Source: Arcuatula senhousia (Eukaryota > Mollusca > Bivalvia > Mytilida > Mytilidae). Taken from it: a DNA stretch of 64,000 bases. Below the pieces are notes generated by a model. That model saw nothing but the letters and a program-made list of their open reading frames with translations, was not told the DNA's origin and did not search any database. The stretch spans positions 69,909,022-69,973,021 of the forward strand of contig OZ020306.1 in assembly GCA_963971305.1 (NCBI GenBank), read 5' to 3'. The stretch's first letter is position 1; every line of letters starts with the position of its first letter. This document shows positions 14,401-25,933 of the stretch, piece after piece. The position numbers and the translations under genes were made by a program.

Positions 14401-17400
14401 GGGACTATACTTGGAGGTGGCTGGGCTGCAGCGAAAAATGATAAAAGCCAATTTATTCAGGTAAAGTGAGGAATAGAAAATAAAACACCTTAATAAGCAG
14501 AGTTTAAGATATTTTAATACCGTTTTTTAAAACTCATAAGGAGCCTTATAAAAGTTTCACCAATAAAAGATATATTAAATGACTGCAAAAACATATTCAA
14601 CTTATACGTTTTAGAATTGCAATGGAAGAGAGAGGTTTGGTATCATTTAAAAGACGAACTCTCCAAGTGTTTGGATTAAAGGCATAATTATTTTAAAGCC
14701 TTAAGAATTCAAAGAACTTTGATTAAAATGTACCTCAGTTTAGTGGGTATTGGTGTCATATATAAAGGTAATAACAAAATTACCGAACTTGGAGGATCAA
14801 TCTCAATGTCCAAGAGAAAAGACAAAACATGGAAGACACACCGGAATGGTTATGTCATATGAACTTATATCAAATTCAATACTTTTCAGGTTGAGCTAAA
14901 CAAAGTCAGTACAATACGCGGAGTGGTCACACAAGGAAGAAACGTTGACTTGAATACCAAATGTTGTCATGAGAGAGTTACCAAATTTGCTATATCTTAC
15001 AGCATAGATGGGAGCAAGTATGAGTTTGTTAACGACCCACAAGGCAATAAACAGGTATCACAGGGATTGTATTACTTTTACACGTACTAAACAAACTAAG
15101 ACAAACACAAAGAGCACACAAGAAAAGCTGATCCGTTTAATTAGGCTGAACCTTTACAGTCGAAGAAGCAAAGAAGCCCCAATTGGGTATATGAATGTAC
15201 TAAGTCCGAAAGGGCAAAGATAAAACCAGTAAACACAGACGAAAACAGCATGGAGAGGCACAACACAAATCACATAAACATAAACAACCAAAAGGCAATC
15301 AAGAAAATGATCTTGAATATTATTTCGAACATGTTATAGGTAAAACTATGTGTAACCATATGACTGCTAAAATAGAATTTGTAGCAACTTGTTAAAAAAG
15401 CACTGGATTATTTTGCTTTGTTCTGTTAAGCGTTGCATACACCACATTTATGCGTACAAAATTTGTTTCTTATATTTTGCTAATACTAGTATATCGCCTA
15501 TGATTCTTTGTTATTACTAGTGATATGAAATGTAATTCTAACGCTTCAGGTCTTTACTGGCAATGTTAAGGACGAAGAATCAGTAGTTACCAACATGCTT
15601 GGTTGTCCAATCATAGCCCACTACGTAAGGATACACCCACTTGAGTGGACCAATCATATCACGATGAGATTTGATTTGATTGGCTGTCCTACACAATCAG
15701 GTAACACCCATGCTCGATTAGCCAATTTACAAACGATAAATTTTTGAAAACGTACAATTATTATTACAATAAAATAGGGGATTTGTTATAGATGATCGTC
15801 AAACAGGTGAAACGTATAATTGAATAACAGACATATATAATACATATTTTAAGGCTCAAGATAATTACAGTCAGTAGAGTTACAAAAATGGGAAATAGAC
15901 ATAAAAGTCGGTTTTTCGTATAAAACAACAGTTAAAAACTACGTAACTTTAAAGATAGCCTTTCATGAATCAAAATTAACTACGTAACTTTACAATACAA
16001 ATGACAACAAAGTTCCAGACAATAAATTTTGCTACGCCTGAGGCGCTCTAACAAAAATATTGAAAATGCCAAACACTATATGATGACGAAGAGCATAGAA
16101 CAGTAAAACCAAAAATAGCAAACTTGGAAACCAAATTATTACTAAGATGATCAACCTATGTCTGGGGTAGGAAGAACCTTAGGGTTTAGACAATTTTGAA
16201 ATTTAAACGGATAAGTTATAGCTTTGATGTGTTCTCCAACACAAAAGTGTTGCTGCCGGAGCGGGCTAACTTCGGGGAATTAAAACTTCTCCAGCAGTGT
16301 TAACCTTCACGGGTGTTCTAAATACAAATGACAATATAGTTCCAGACAATGAATTTTGCTACACCTAACGCGCGTTCCGTCGATATGAAATCGCCTTTCA
16401 TGAATCAAAATTAAAACAAAGTTCCAGACCAAACGTTTCGATACAGCTGATGTCTGTCACCAGAGTCGCTTATCCGAAGATTTAAAATGCCAAAACAACA
16501 TAAATATTTAAAAAGCATAGAACCAAAAAAAAAAAACTCAAATCAATCCAAAAATTAGATTTGTAATTCAGATTGAAACATGTCAAACGAATAGAAGATA
16601 AATTAAACATGACAAAACAGAGGAGCTAATGACTTTTAGCATTTTTTTTTCAAATAGAGGTAAAATGAAATGACAAAAAAAGTAATAAGGCAATATATGG
16701 ATGTTTCAGTTTATTTTGTCTTTAATTTACTAAAATGACACTAGATATTGTTGTTTCCCAGGTTTAATAAAACTTTTTTTCTGTTCTAACAACTTAAGAC
16801 AATTTCCATCATGTTTTTGACGATCTGTATAAAATGTACGATTCTAGTATTACCCTTTTTGATTGAATGTCACTTTTCAATTCAGATAAGCTTGGGAAAT
16901 GCCCGACAGGTTGGGAGGAGAGACCAGGGACAGATGATTGTTATATAATCACATCTACCAAGACGAAATCCTGGATGGAGGCAAGACAAGATTGTCTAAA
17001 CAATCAGGGCGATCTTCTTAAAATTGATGACAATGCTGAAAAGGTATGAAGTGGATACATCATATTTTTTTTCTAAAAGTTTGATAAGAGATTTGTTGAA
17101 AATGAGTCTTTTTGACACTGGTGAAAAGGTTTTCTTTTATTTTTGCATTTGCCTTTTCAAAATGTTTGGTGAGTGTCTTGTTGAAAATGAGTCTTTTTTT
17201 ACATTGGTGAAAAGGTATTCTTTTATCTGTGCATTTGACCTTTCAAAATGTTTTGTGAGAGTCTTGTTGAAAATGAGTCTTTTTGATATTGGTGAAAAGG
17301 TATTCTTATATCTGTGCATTTGACCTTTCAAAATGCTTGGTGAGAGTCTTGTTGAAAATGGAAGAAGCAGAGGTAACACTGTGGTATCCGAATGTCCAAA

Positions 17401-20400
17401 GTCTGAAAGGGCAGATATAAAACCAGTAAACACCAACAAGAACAGGACAAAAACAGACAACATGTAAAATATGGAAACACAAAACAACTGATTATCAATC
17501 AACAACGCGAACTTCAGTCGAAACAAGAGTGAACTCAGGTGCTCCGGAAGAGTAAGCAGTTCCTGCTTGCTATAGCGAACCCGTCGCCAATAGTCCATTC
17601 AGCGTGTCAAATCCGGTAAAGAAAGACTAATCAACACCCTATGACAAACCAACATCTGCACTCATCTGAGAGATCGAAATCCCATATTTGTTTATAAGTG
17701 CATGATGTCTTCCGTAAAATTTCTTGAGTGAAGACAGCAATCGAGGAGCAACATAACCCTGTGTGAGCAATTTTTGTGTCAGACGTGTCGCTCTGCTAAG
17801 GAAATCGATGTTAGTTCCGCACGCTCTGGAGTAACGAATCAATTGAGATACGTAAACTCCATAAGCTGGAGCGGACGGAATGTTGCTACATAAGAAGGGG
17901 GAGTTGACGATTGGAAAGTTGAAGTCATCACGTTTGTCATAGGGCCTTGTTGAAAGTCTTCCTAGAGAGTCAATTTCGAGATGTAGATCTAAATATGAAG
18001 CAAACTTCCTAGAATCCATTGTGTCCTTTATCTCAAGCTCCTGTGGATATATGATATGGAGAAAGTCACCAAATCGAGAATTGTTTAGTGAAAGGACATC
18101 ATCAATATAACGGAACGTGAGGTTGAAAGAGAGAGCTAGTCTACGGTCTTTTTTGTCTAGAAGAGATTGCAAGAAGTCTGCTTCATATGAATGAAGAAAC
18201 AAATCAGCAAGCAAAGGTGCACAATTAGTGCCCATTGGAATCCCTATTGTTTGCTGTAAAACAAGTCCACCAAACTTAACAAATATGTTGTCAATAAGAA
18301 AGTTGAGCATGTCGATTTTTTGGTCTTTCAATCTGCTAATGAGTCTTTTTTGACATTGGTGAAAAGGTATACTTTTATCTGTGCATTTGACCTTTCAAAA
18401 TGTTTGGTGAGAGTCTTGTTGAAAATGAGTCTTTTTTACATTAGTGAAAAGGTATTCTTTTATCTGTGCATTTGACCTTTCAAAATGTTTGGTGAGAGTC
18501 TTGTTGAAAATGAGTCTTTTTGACATTGGTGAAAAGGTATTCTTTTATCTGTGCATTTGACCTTTCAAAATGTTTGGTGAGAGTCTTGTTGAAAATGAGT
18601 CCTTTATTACTATAAAAAGCCAGAGGAAGATTATAAGTTGCTTACCAATTATAATGATGGAGATGTTGGCTCTGGTTTAGATAAAAAAAACGATTTGACG
18701 AAATACTTTCTGAGGAGCTTACTCAAAAACATCTAAAGAAAATGACCAGGCGTCAACTGAATCGTATTCAACTTGGTCAAAATAATATTTCATATTGCTA
18801 AAAGCAGAATATGAACAGTATACATATATTTTGTATTAATCATTCTTTCATTCTGCTAATCATGATGTTTATCTTCGTAGACATGGTTGAAACAGAGACT
18901 AGCACAGATTCAACATGCCAAGTTTGCCCCAAATCAGTTGTACCAAGTTTGGATTGGCTTGAACAATCGACCACGCAAAGACTCCAGCCAATATGTATGG
19001 ACTGATGGAACACCACACGACCCAAGTATACTGTAAGTCTTGGCCTAACTTATCCTTCACGAAATTTACTAAGAGAGTCTGTGGTGTGATGCACGACACT
19101 GGTATAAAACCTTGTCAATATTGTTACTTTTGGTGGTGATTTCAAATTTTATTGCTTTGAATCAATTAATCGTTTTGAAATACAATTTCCATCTTCAGAT
19201 ATAAGTCGGTAATTTTAGGACGAGCTGATTAAATGAACAGGTAGCCATCGAGACATGCACACGACGGAATTGATTTCTTTTCGGAAGCACCTGAGTTCAG
19301 CATGAGTTTTATTTTGCTGGTTGCACATAAGCGTTGATATTAGTTTTTTTGTGCTTTAGGTCTGTGTTTTAAGAACTTCAGACTTTCAATGCAAATCTTT
19401 AATGCTATTTTTTCTTCTTTTGTTCTTCTTGTTTGTTATTGTTTTTTTAATTAGAATAAGCTTCATCATATACTCACATAATCGTCTGAAGGAGTTTATT
19501 TTTTTCTTTCCATTTATGTAGGCCATGGAAAAAGGGCAACCCTGATAATTTTGCTGGATCGGAGCATTGCGGAGAGTTTGTCAACGAAGAACTTAATGAT
19601 GTGAACTGCTATTCCCCTCTGCCATATGTCTGTGAAAAGAAGAAATGTAAGCATTTTGAACCTCTATTATAACATGTATTTTGAAGGAAAATAAATTACC
19701 CATTTTGTATTAGAGCTTGGATAAGATCAAATCTGCCTTTTTTAAGTCCGTTAATAGATCATTCTTTTGTCATGGCTAGTTTTCAATGTTGTTGCCTTTT
19801 AATATCAGATCAAACTTAAAATCTGATGAAAACTCATAAGTTATACTAGTAAGTAAGACACAGCATCATTCATTAAGCTGTGCTTTTTCTTCATTTTTAC
19901 ATACTTTAAAACTTTAAACGATTGACTTTTACATGTATTAACGAAAACATTCAATTTTCCGGTTACATTCATCGCTGACTTTTGTTTTTTTGTTGTTTAC
20001 AAAATCCATAGATAATATTTTTCAAATGATCGTTCTTTTTCAGTTTGGCAACCTCCAGCAAATACGATCTACAATAACAACATCAACAACAACAATAACA
20101 ATAACAACAACGGAAATGGAACCGGATCCGGAAGTGGTGCAGGAGGAAATAACTGTCCGAATAATGGAGGTAACAATGGCGGCTCGACTGTAAATCCATC
20201 AGGAAGTGGATCTGGATCCGGGTCTTCGTCTACCACATCCGGTTCCGGTGCAGGTGGTGCTGGTGGTGGACAACCAACACAACAAATTGTTGTTCCAACA
20301 ACACTGAAGCAACTGATTCCAACAAAAAGTATGCTAATGCTGAAAATATGACTGTTTAAATAATGTATTGATTTCTGCTTATATAATTGAAGGAAGATAA

Positions 20401-23400
20401 GGGTGGGGTTAAGGAGCTTCTTCAATTCTTTGTTCCTTAGATGGTTTTATCCTTTTACTGTATTATATTAAGTTTTTGCCACCAATCTCATTTTTCTTTA
20501 TATAATTAGGGTCATTATTCTCTAGTCTTAGTTTTTTTAGCAGAGGAGCATTACAATTGCTTTCCTATCGCAACTGCGTCAAATAGAGCTGTTATACACT
20601 TTGTCGTGTAATTTTACAATGTTAGTTCAACTAGTTCTTTAATACTCGAGTGTAAATAAAGAAAATTCTTAACTTTGCCACCTAAGGAACAATTATTTTC
20701 ATTTTTCGTAAAATCTGTATTTAGTTGGTTTTTTTTTTAATTTTCAGAACCAAACAGTTATAACCTGCCATGCCCCATTGGTGGAAATTGTATGACAGTT
20801 GGAAACAACTTTTTCACAAGTGAGTACTCAAGATGGGTGAAATTTACTAGCAATCTGGCAATTTTGATGTCACAATAACTGGATTTTTCAAATCACGCAG
20901 TCATTTTGCCCAAATTTGTGTATTGACACATAGAATTTTTGAGCGACCAACACCTGGCAAAACTTAAATGTTGATAAACTCAGTTTATCGGTTTTGTGTA
21001 ATGAGCCAACACCAAATCATTAAAGTCTGAAGTGTTGTTATGGATGTAAAATCGATATGCTTTTTTTACAACAGTCGGTAGATGTTTCTAAGTTAGCTGT
21101 CAGTTACGTGTTTTAAAGAGTTCCTCTACGGCCATTTTTTTCTTGTTGTATTTATGTCTCAGGTTCACTCTGACTTTTTGAATCGAGCTTCTATCGAAGT
21201 TGATTTTTACTGTGTTTGATTTTTGTGCTTGTTATTGAAACGAAAATTGCAGGAAATCATATTTTGAAAAAATGACATTGATTCTTATTCACAAAATAAA
21301 ATAAAGCAAAGTTAAATTTTAGACCTGAATAATAGTCAAGAAGTGAAATTTCTGGGATCCTTTTTTAGCTCACCTGGCCAAAGGCCATGTGAGCTTATGC
21401 CATCACTATGCGTCCGTTGTCGTCTGTCGTCGTCCGTCGTCGTCCGTCGTCGTCTGTCGTCGTCTGTCGTCCGTTAACAATTTCAAAAATCTTCTCCTCT
21501 GAAACCACTGAACCAATTTAACAGAAACTTGGCAGGAATGATATATGACATGTTGGCAACAAACGATCCTCATTTTGAAATGCTTTGATAAAAAACATGG
21601 CCGCCGTTGCTAAAAATAGACTAGGGGGGTCAGACTACTGTTTTTGGCTTATAAATCAAAAAGTATAAGAGATAGAGGAAATCTGAGGCACGCTTCTGAT
21701 TCAGCATCAAAAGCTCTACAAAAGTTTCCATTTGGTCAAAGTTGTCAGATGACCCCTTATAGGGGTTACGGCCCCTTAAAGGTGAAAAATAGCATTTTTT
21801 CATGTTTTTGGCCTACAGAATGGAAACTATTGCAGATAGAGATTAGCTGTTGCTTGCTTAAATGTTTAGCTCATTTTGCTCTACGAAAGTCTCCATAGGG
21901 TCGAAGTTGTCAGATGACCCCTTATAGGGGTTACGGCCCCTTAAAGGTGAAAAATAGCCACTTTTCATGTTTTTGGCCTACAGAATGAAAACTATTGCAG
22001 ATATAGATTAGCTGTTGCTTGCTTAAATGTTAAGCTCATTTAGCTCTACGAAAGTCTCCATAGGGTCGAAGTTGTCAGATGACCCCTTATAGGGGTTACG
22101 GCCCTTGAAAAATAGCGTTTTTTCATGTTTTTGTCCTACAGAATGGAAACTATTGCACATAGAGATTAGCTGTTGCTTGCTTAAATGTTCAGCTCATTTA
22201 GCTCTACAAAATTCTCCATAGGGTCCAAGTTGTCAGATGAACCCTTATAGGGGTTACGGTCCATGAAAAATAGCGATTTGATTTTTCATGTTTTTGGCCT
22301 ACAGAATGAAAACTATTGCAGATAGAGATTAGCTGTTGCTTGCTTAAATGTTCAGCTCATTTAGCTGTACAAAATTCTCCATAGGGTCGAAGTTGTCAGA
22401 TGACCCCTTATAGGGGTTACGGCCCCTGAAAAAAGCGATTTTTAATGTTTTTGGCCTACAGAATGAAAACTATTGCAGATAGAGATTAGTTGTTGCTTGC
22501 TTAAATGTTCAGCTCATATAGCTCTACAAAAGTCTCCATAGGGTCAAAGTTGTCAGATGACTCCTTATAGGGGTTATGGCCCCTTATAGGTGAAAAATGG
22601 TGTTTTTGGCCTATAGAATGAAAACTATTGCAGGTAGAGAAAAGCTGTTGCTTGCTTAAATGTTCAGCTCATTTAGCTCTACAAAAGTATAGGGTCAACA
22701 TCAAGACCAGGTGAGCGATGCAGGCTCCTGGGAGCCTCTTGTATTATTATTATAATTTGTTGTATTTTGTCAATTTATTGTTTGTAGCCTTTGACCCTTC
22801 ATTGATCGTAACTTGTGCGAATAAATTTGATTGATGAATTTAAAATCGATACGTTTGATTTTTTCACATCAGTCGATTGGCGATTCTCAACTAGCTGTCA
22901 GTAACAGCTAGTGTTCTACAGAGAGTTCCTTTACCGTCCTTTTGTATGTTCTTGTTGACCCTTCATTGATCGTAACTTGTGCGAATAAATTTGATTGATG
23001 AATTTAAAATCGATACGTTTGATTTTTTTCACATCAGTCGATTGGTGATTCTCAGCTAGCTGTCAGTAACAGCTAGTGTTCTATAGAGAGTTCCTTTACC
23101 GTCCTTTTGTATGTTGTTGTCCTAGGTTCTCTCTAGTGGAATTGGACTTTTTTCCGATTTGATTTTTATTGTGTGTTTAGTTTTTGTGCTTTGTCTAGGA
23201 ATATTGATAGGGGGAAGGTTGGGCCCAAAAAACTAGTTTAACCCCGCCACATATATAAATGTGCCTGTCCTAAGCCAGGAATCTTTGACAAAGCTTTCGT
23301 TTGTACTTGTTTTTTTGATGTTTTCTGTTCCTTGTTTAAGAAGGGGGTACATCTGTGACTATTTCAGGGCTGGATTTCAATTATATGCATTTTATTTAGA

Positions 23401-24320
23401 CCATGGGCCAATTGCAGAACCTCGAGCAGCGCAAAATGGCCTCGTTGAAGGCTGCTGGCGGTTGTCCATTGTGGTTTTTCTAAATTGCCGTTTAATTGTG
23501 GGCTGTGTCGCGTACAATTATTCCACATCTCATTATTTTCTATTCCTTGATTGAAAACCAATTAGGGAAAAGGTTTGGCCTTTAAACTAGCTTAACCCCG
23601 CCATATCTTGCATGTTCTTAGACAGGAATCTTTTTCAGAGCTGCTGCTTGTACCGGTTGACATTATGTTATTTGTTCTTTGTCAAGAGGGGTTTGTTCTT
23701 TGATATTTTAGGATTTGATTTAACTTATACGCATGATATTTCTTATTCTAGCCAAGGGTCAATTGCATAACAGCAAGCAGCGACCATTGATCACATTAAA
23801 GGCTGCTGGCTGTTTTCCATTGCGGATTTAAAAAAAATGCCCTTTCTATTGTAGTTTGTGTTGCATCCATTTATCCAGCAATTCATTTTCCTTTTTATGA
23901 ATGCTTGAAAACCCTGCATTTTTAAAGATTTTTACCTGTAAAATAGTTCCCTGTACCTTTTTATTTATTCACCTTCACATGGTTGACACATGTAGAGTAA
24001 ATAGCATTATATGAATTGCAAACTCACATAGATTGATATTTTGTGTGTGCATCTTTTGCAATATCAGATACATTTTGTTTTATTTTTGCCCACTTTACTA
24101 TAAAATTAAATTCGTTGTTTATGTTGCAGACGGTTGTGGCAACGGCACAGACACGTGCATGAACAAGGGCCTTGGAGACCATCAATCATGTAAAGGCTGT
24201 CATTTCTACCTGACATGCGCACCAAGCGGTGTGTTCACCAGACCATGTCCAGCCCTACTCAAGTTTGACGACAACCTGAAGGCATGCGTAGGAATATCGT
24301 CCACATGTCAAGGACCATGA
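11475..24320 (+). CDS. Secreted mosaic lectin: SUEL lectin + F5/8C + C-type lectin + CBM14 (639 aa, complete)
   Basis: Exons 11475-11499, 11908-11934, 13298-13651, 14246-14460, 14890-15054, 15550-15700, 16886-17043, 18881-19032, 19522-19646, 20044-20328, 20748-20819 and 24130-24320 sum to 1920 bases with consistent phases and a stop at 24318. Residues 1-17 (MKLLTIIFACLPAVTYS) are a signal peptide. Residues 20-108 are a SUEL/rhamnose-binding lectin domain with eight cysteines, FGR in place of YGR, and DPC. A Thr-rich linker covers 112-135. Residues 136-312 are an F5/8C domain ending LIGC. Residues 313-457 are a long-form C-type lectin domain with CPTGW, WIGL, six cysteines, NPD where EPN or QPD is usual, and LNDVNC at the WND position. 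An Asn- then Gly/Ser-rich linker covers about 465-545. Residues 577-637 are an eight-cysteine CBM14 chitin-binding domain. The protein should be secreted and bind several glycans. Its physiological role is not shown by the sequence. Confidence 0.9.
12560..13000 (+). mobile_element. Hammerhead-bearing repeat, about 383-bp unit with repeated ends (retrozyme-like)
   Basis: A block starting CGTTTTGGTATTTGTAATTT occurs at both ends (near 12590 and 12973), 383 bases apart. The rest of the unit is present once and is closely repeated at 36030-36440. A hammerhead ribozyme core lies just before the second end block. One unit plus a partial repeat, carrying a type I hammerhead, is the structure described for animal retrozymes, short non-coding retroelements with circular RNA forms. 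It sits in intron 2 of the SUEL/CTLD/CBM14 gene. The 119-codon ORF at 12756 is a chance frame inside it. Confidence 0.7.
12904..12949 (+). ncRNA. Hammerhead ribozyme (type I, minimal stem III)
   Basis: Core elements occur in order: stem I strand ATGCTA (12904-12909), CTGATGA (12910-12916), stem II GAGG/CCTT around TTACT (12917-12929), GAAA (12930-12933), a tiny self-complementary stem III (12934-12941), TA (12942-12943), and stem I partner TAGCAT (12944-12949). Cleavage is predicted after 12943. All invariant core bases are present. The cleavage triplet reads ATA rather than GTC. The same 46 bases recur at 36348-36393. Confidence 0.75.
15165..15310 (-). mobile_element. 3' tail copy of the YIDD reverse-transcriptase element family
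   Basis: This shares the GTCCGAAAGGGCA and AAACCAGTAAACAC words with the 3' region of the element at 17361-18335, in the same orientation. It lacks the RT coding part. It lies in an intron of the SUEL/CTLD/CBM14 gene. Confidence 0.6.
15990..16480 (-). repeat. Partial copies of the repeat family seen at 45240-45440
   Basis: Two or three broken pieces share AGTTCCAGACAAT, TTTTGCTAC and CGCGCGTT words with 45240-45440, where a hammerhead core is intact. Here the core is eroded: GAAA or CTGATGA is mutated or deleted. These are intronic remnants. Confidence 0.5.
17361..18335 (-). mobile_element. 5'-truncated non-LTR reverse-transcriptase element (Penelope-like candidate)
   Basis: The insertion interrupts the 85-bp satellite. 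On the minus strand it begins at about 18335 directly inside RT coding sequence and ends near 17361 with a non-coding tail of about 280 bases. The tail recurs without the RT at 1225, 2264, 10315, 15165, 46440, 52590, 53650, 59290 and 60425. Copies share the 3' end and vary at the 5' end, as expected for target-primed reverse transcription. Confidence 0.75.
17639..18331 (-). pseudogene. Reverse transcriptase fragment (YIDD type), 230 codons
   Basis: The open frame carries GIPMGTNCAPLLADLFLHS (RT palm motif B), then FRYIDDVLSLNN (catalytic YIDD box), then SYLDLHLEID and a C-terminal SQLIRYSRACG and KFYGRHH region. This arrangement is typical of Penelope-like or related telomerase-type reverse transcriptases common in molluscs and cnidarians. 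The N-terminal fingers and motif A are missing because the copy is 5'-truncated, and no endonuclease domain is visible. It is therefore a dead copy although its remaining frame is intact. It lies antisense within an intron of the SUEL/CTLD/CBM14 gene. The subfamily assignment is from memory of motif shape. Confidence 0.75.
21365..22745. mobile_element. Non-autonomous element with six internal tandem repeats of 157-166 bp
   Basis: The word GTCAGATGA(C) recurs at 21743, 21909, 22074, 22232, 22395 and 22552. The left end has AGCTCACCTGG and the right end has ACCAGGTGAGC, forming subterminal inverted repeats. The right end finishes in the strong hairpin AGGCTCCTGGGAGCCT. A CGTCGTC microsatellite sits at 21410-21475. 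A left flank, core repeats of about 160 bp and a right flank resemble bivalve pearl-type Helitron-related elements. No protein is encoded. It lies in the last, 3.3-kb intron of the SUEL/CTLD/CBM14 gene. Confidence 0.75.
22785..23118. repeat. Direct tandem duplication, 164-bp unit
   Basis: GACCCTTCATTGATCG occurs at 22793 and again at 22957, and the following sequence (including AAAATCGATACG and AGTTCCTTTACCGTCC) is repeated almost exactly. A more diverged relative lies at 21036-21180. Confidence 0.85.
23205..23890 (+). repeat. Two tandem diverged copies of dispersed repeat family R3
   Basis: Copies at 23205-23560 and 23565-23890 share, in order, TTAACCCCGCCA, CAGGAATCTTT, a GCAG/AAGGCTGCTGGC block and a weakly conserved end. 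Related pieces lie at 55-190 (-), 8935-9070 (+), 30075-30365 (-) and 32270-32445 (+). There is no coding content; the 97-codon ORF at 23261 is inside the repeat. Confidence 0.65.
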
Positions 24321-24432
24321 AGATTGCGAACCTAAAACAATCTAAAATGACTTTTAAGTAAAATTACTCATGACAAAAAGTGCTGAGTGCGCTAGTGTTT
24401 TCTTATTTATTTTGATCCTAATATACATTTTG

Positions 24433-24438
24433 AATAAA
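24433..24438 (+). promoter_or_regulatory. Poly(A) signal AATAAA of the SUEL/CTLD/CBM14 gene
   Basis: AATAAA lies about 115 bases after the stop codon at 24318-24320, nearly the same spacing as in the other two CBM14 genes (52235 and 31519). Confidence 0.6.
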
Positions 24439-25214
24439 TAATTTTATCTAAATATCTTTTGTATTCACATAATGAGATACAGTTGCACTATGTATTTTAT
24501 TTTCAAAAGGAAACATAAACATGTATCCTAACCAACATTGTGGATTTCCTATGTTTGGGCTCTAGTGTTGCTGATGGGGAATAAGATTCTCCAAAATGGC
24601 CATTCAGCTCATATAAATTAATTGCTGTTGGAGTTTATATATGTACGACGTGTTAGTGTTATGGCTTCATGTTCATATACTGCATATCTTTTTATATAAT
24701 ATACATAACATGTTACCTTTCTAATATCTTCTTAGACCGATTATGATTTTAAATATAAATGAACCGGTAGCGAATCATTTCATTTTAATTGTACAAATGG
24801 ATGCAAATTGATGACGACAATTAAAATTTCCAGACATTGATAATTCGATATCGAAACGATATGGACAAAATAAATGATTGGTTTAGAGTTTATTGTTGAT
24901 CAAACGAAATGTCGATATCGATATATACAATTCGGTTTTTTTTTAATTGCATTAATTCAAAATTCACTACCCGACCTTAATTTTTTCTTAATCACATGAT
25001 TAGAACTGCCAATATATTTGTCAGAGGTATTTCTATGCAAACTTTTAAAAAAAAGGTCTGACAAATTTAAGAAAAAAATCCAATGATTGGACAATTTAGT
25101 ATTATTTGAAACTAAAACTCGTAGTTAATTGATTCAATTTTATTGTCCCACAAAAAAACAATTTACTGATATAGCAATTCGTTTAGTTTGTTAGTTAGTT
25201 ACATGTAGTTATTG

Positions 25215-25620
25215 CTTTCATCCCAAGCACCGCGATTACGGCTATAATGGGGTGATAAAATGAATATGAAATGATATTGAAAGTGGTGGGAAGTTGGACA
25301 CAAGGTCAATCGGGAATTGAGTTTTGACTGCCACTGGAAAAAGAAATAATGGGTAGGGAAAGGCAACTCAGCCTCTTGCATGGGGATCCTACGGGTCCTA
25401 CTCTTACCGAAACCTGCAGCAGGGTTCTTTATCGTGCGGGGAACATGGCATTTTCCCACCACAGTGCACCACTGCTGGGGTTTGCAATCAGGTTTTCCAC
25501 ATTATAGCCTGACCACCCTGGCATTCATTATGAAAGGGCTGCCCTATTCAAACACCCGGGGCACACAATCCAGTCGCGTTATGGGCAAAGCGGCCTGACC
25601 CACTGTCAGGTTTCTAAGAC
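25215..25620. repeat. GC-richer dispersed repeat upstream of the Sushi/CBM14 gene
   Basis: The block begins with GGTGATAAAATGAATATGAA, whose near-identical forms occur at 48002-48030 and, weaker, at 27085-27110. It continues into GC-rich sequence (CCTGCAGCAGGG, ACCCGGGGCACAC) unlike the surrounding AT-rich DNA. ORFs on both strands here are shadows of the repeat. Confidence 0.5.
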
Positions 25621-25933
25621 CGGTGGTGACATACGTATACATTCTGAACAATAGAATGTCAACTGTCAACTTTGACTTGTAAATGTCAACTTCGAAGTGA
25701 AAACTGAGGAATTGAGAAATTTTATTGTAAATATGACGCTTCTGATCTTTTGTCCTACATCGCCGCTCGATTTTAACTATGATTACTACAGTTTAGCGCT
25801 ATCTTAGTTACATCTGTGTCTTATCTATGGTAGAGAGACTTAACTATGTGAACTTGGTGTGATAAGTTTCTGATAATCGACAAGGCCCATATTATTATTT
25901 CTACTTCGAACGACCACCATTGGAATCTCAATC

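Larger units (their letters stand above)
17075..18605. repeat. 85-bp intronic satellite, split by a retroelement insertion
   Basis: The word AAAATGAGTC recurs at 17099, 17184 and 17270, with a variant at 17355; after the insertion it resumes near 18336 and recurs at 18422, 18507 and 18592. Spacing is 85-86 bases. The array lies just after the 5' splice site of the first C-type lectin exon. Each unit contains TGAAAAGGTAT or a close variant, matching the last bases of that exon and the start of its intron. Confidence 0.9.

Noticed and set aside
16867..17049. Start codon ATG at 16867 for a separate C-type lectin gene
   Set aside because: The AG at 16885 and incoming phase from the F5/8C exon join cleanly, and the residues before it are intron sequence.
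17137..17598. 153-codon minus-strand ORF
   Set aside because: It runs through the 85-bp satellite and the non-coding retroelement tail; period 85 is not a multiple of three and no domain is seen.
20069..20425. 118-codon Pro-rich minus-strand ORF
   Set aside because: It is the shadow of the Asn/Gly/Ser linker exon at 20044-20328.
25380..25598. ORFs on both strands in the GC-richer block
   Set aside because: The block is a dispersed repeat; its higher GC content removes stop codons by chance.
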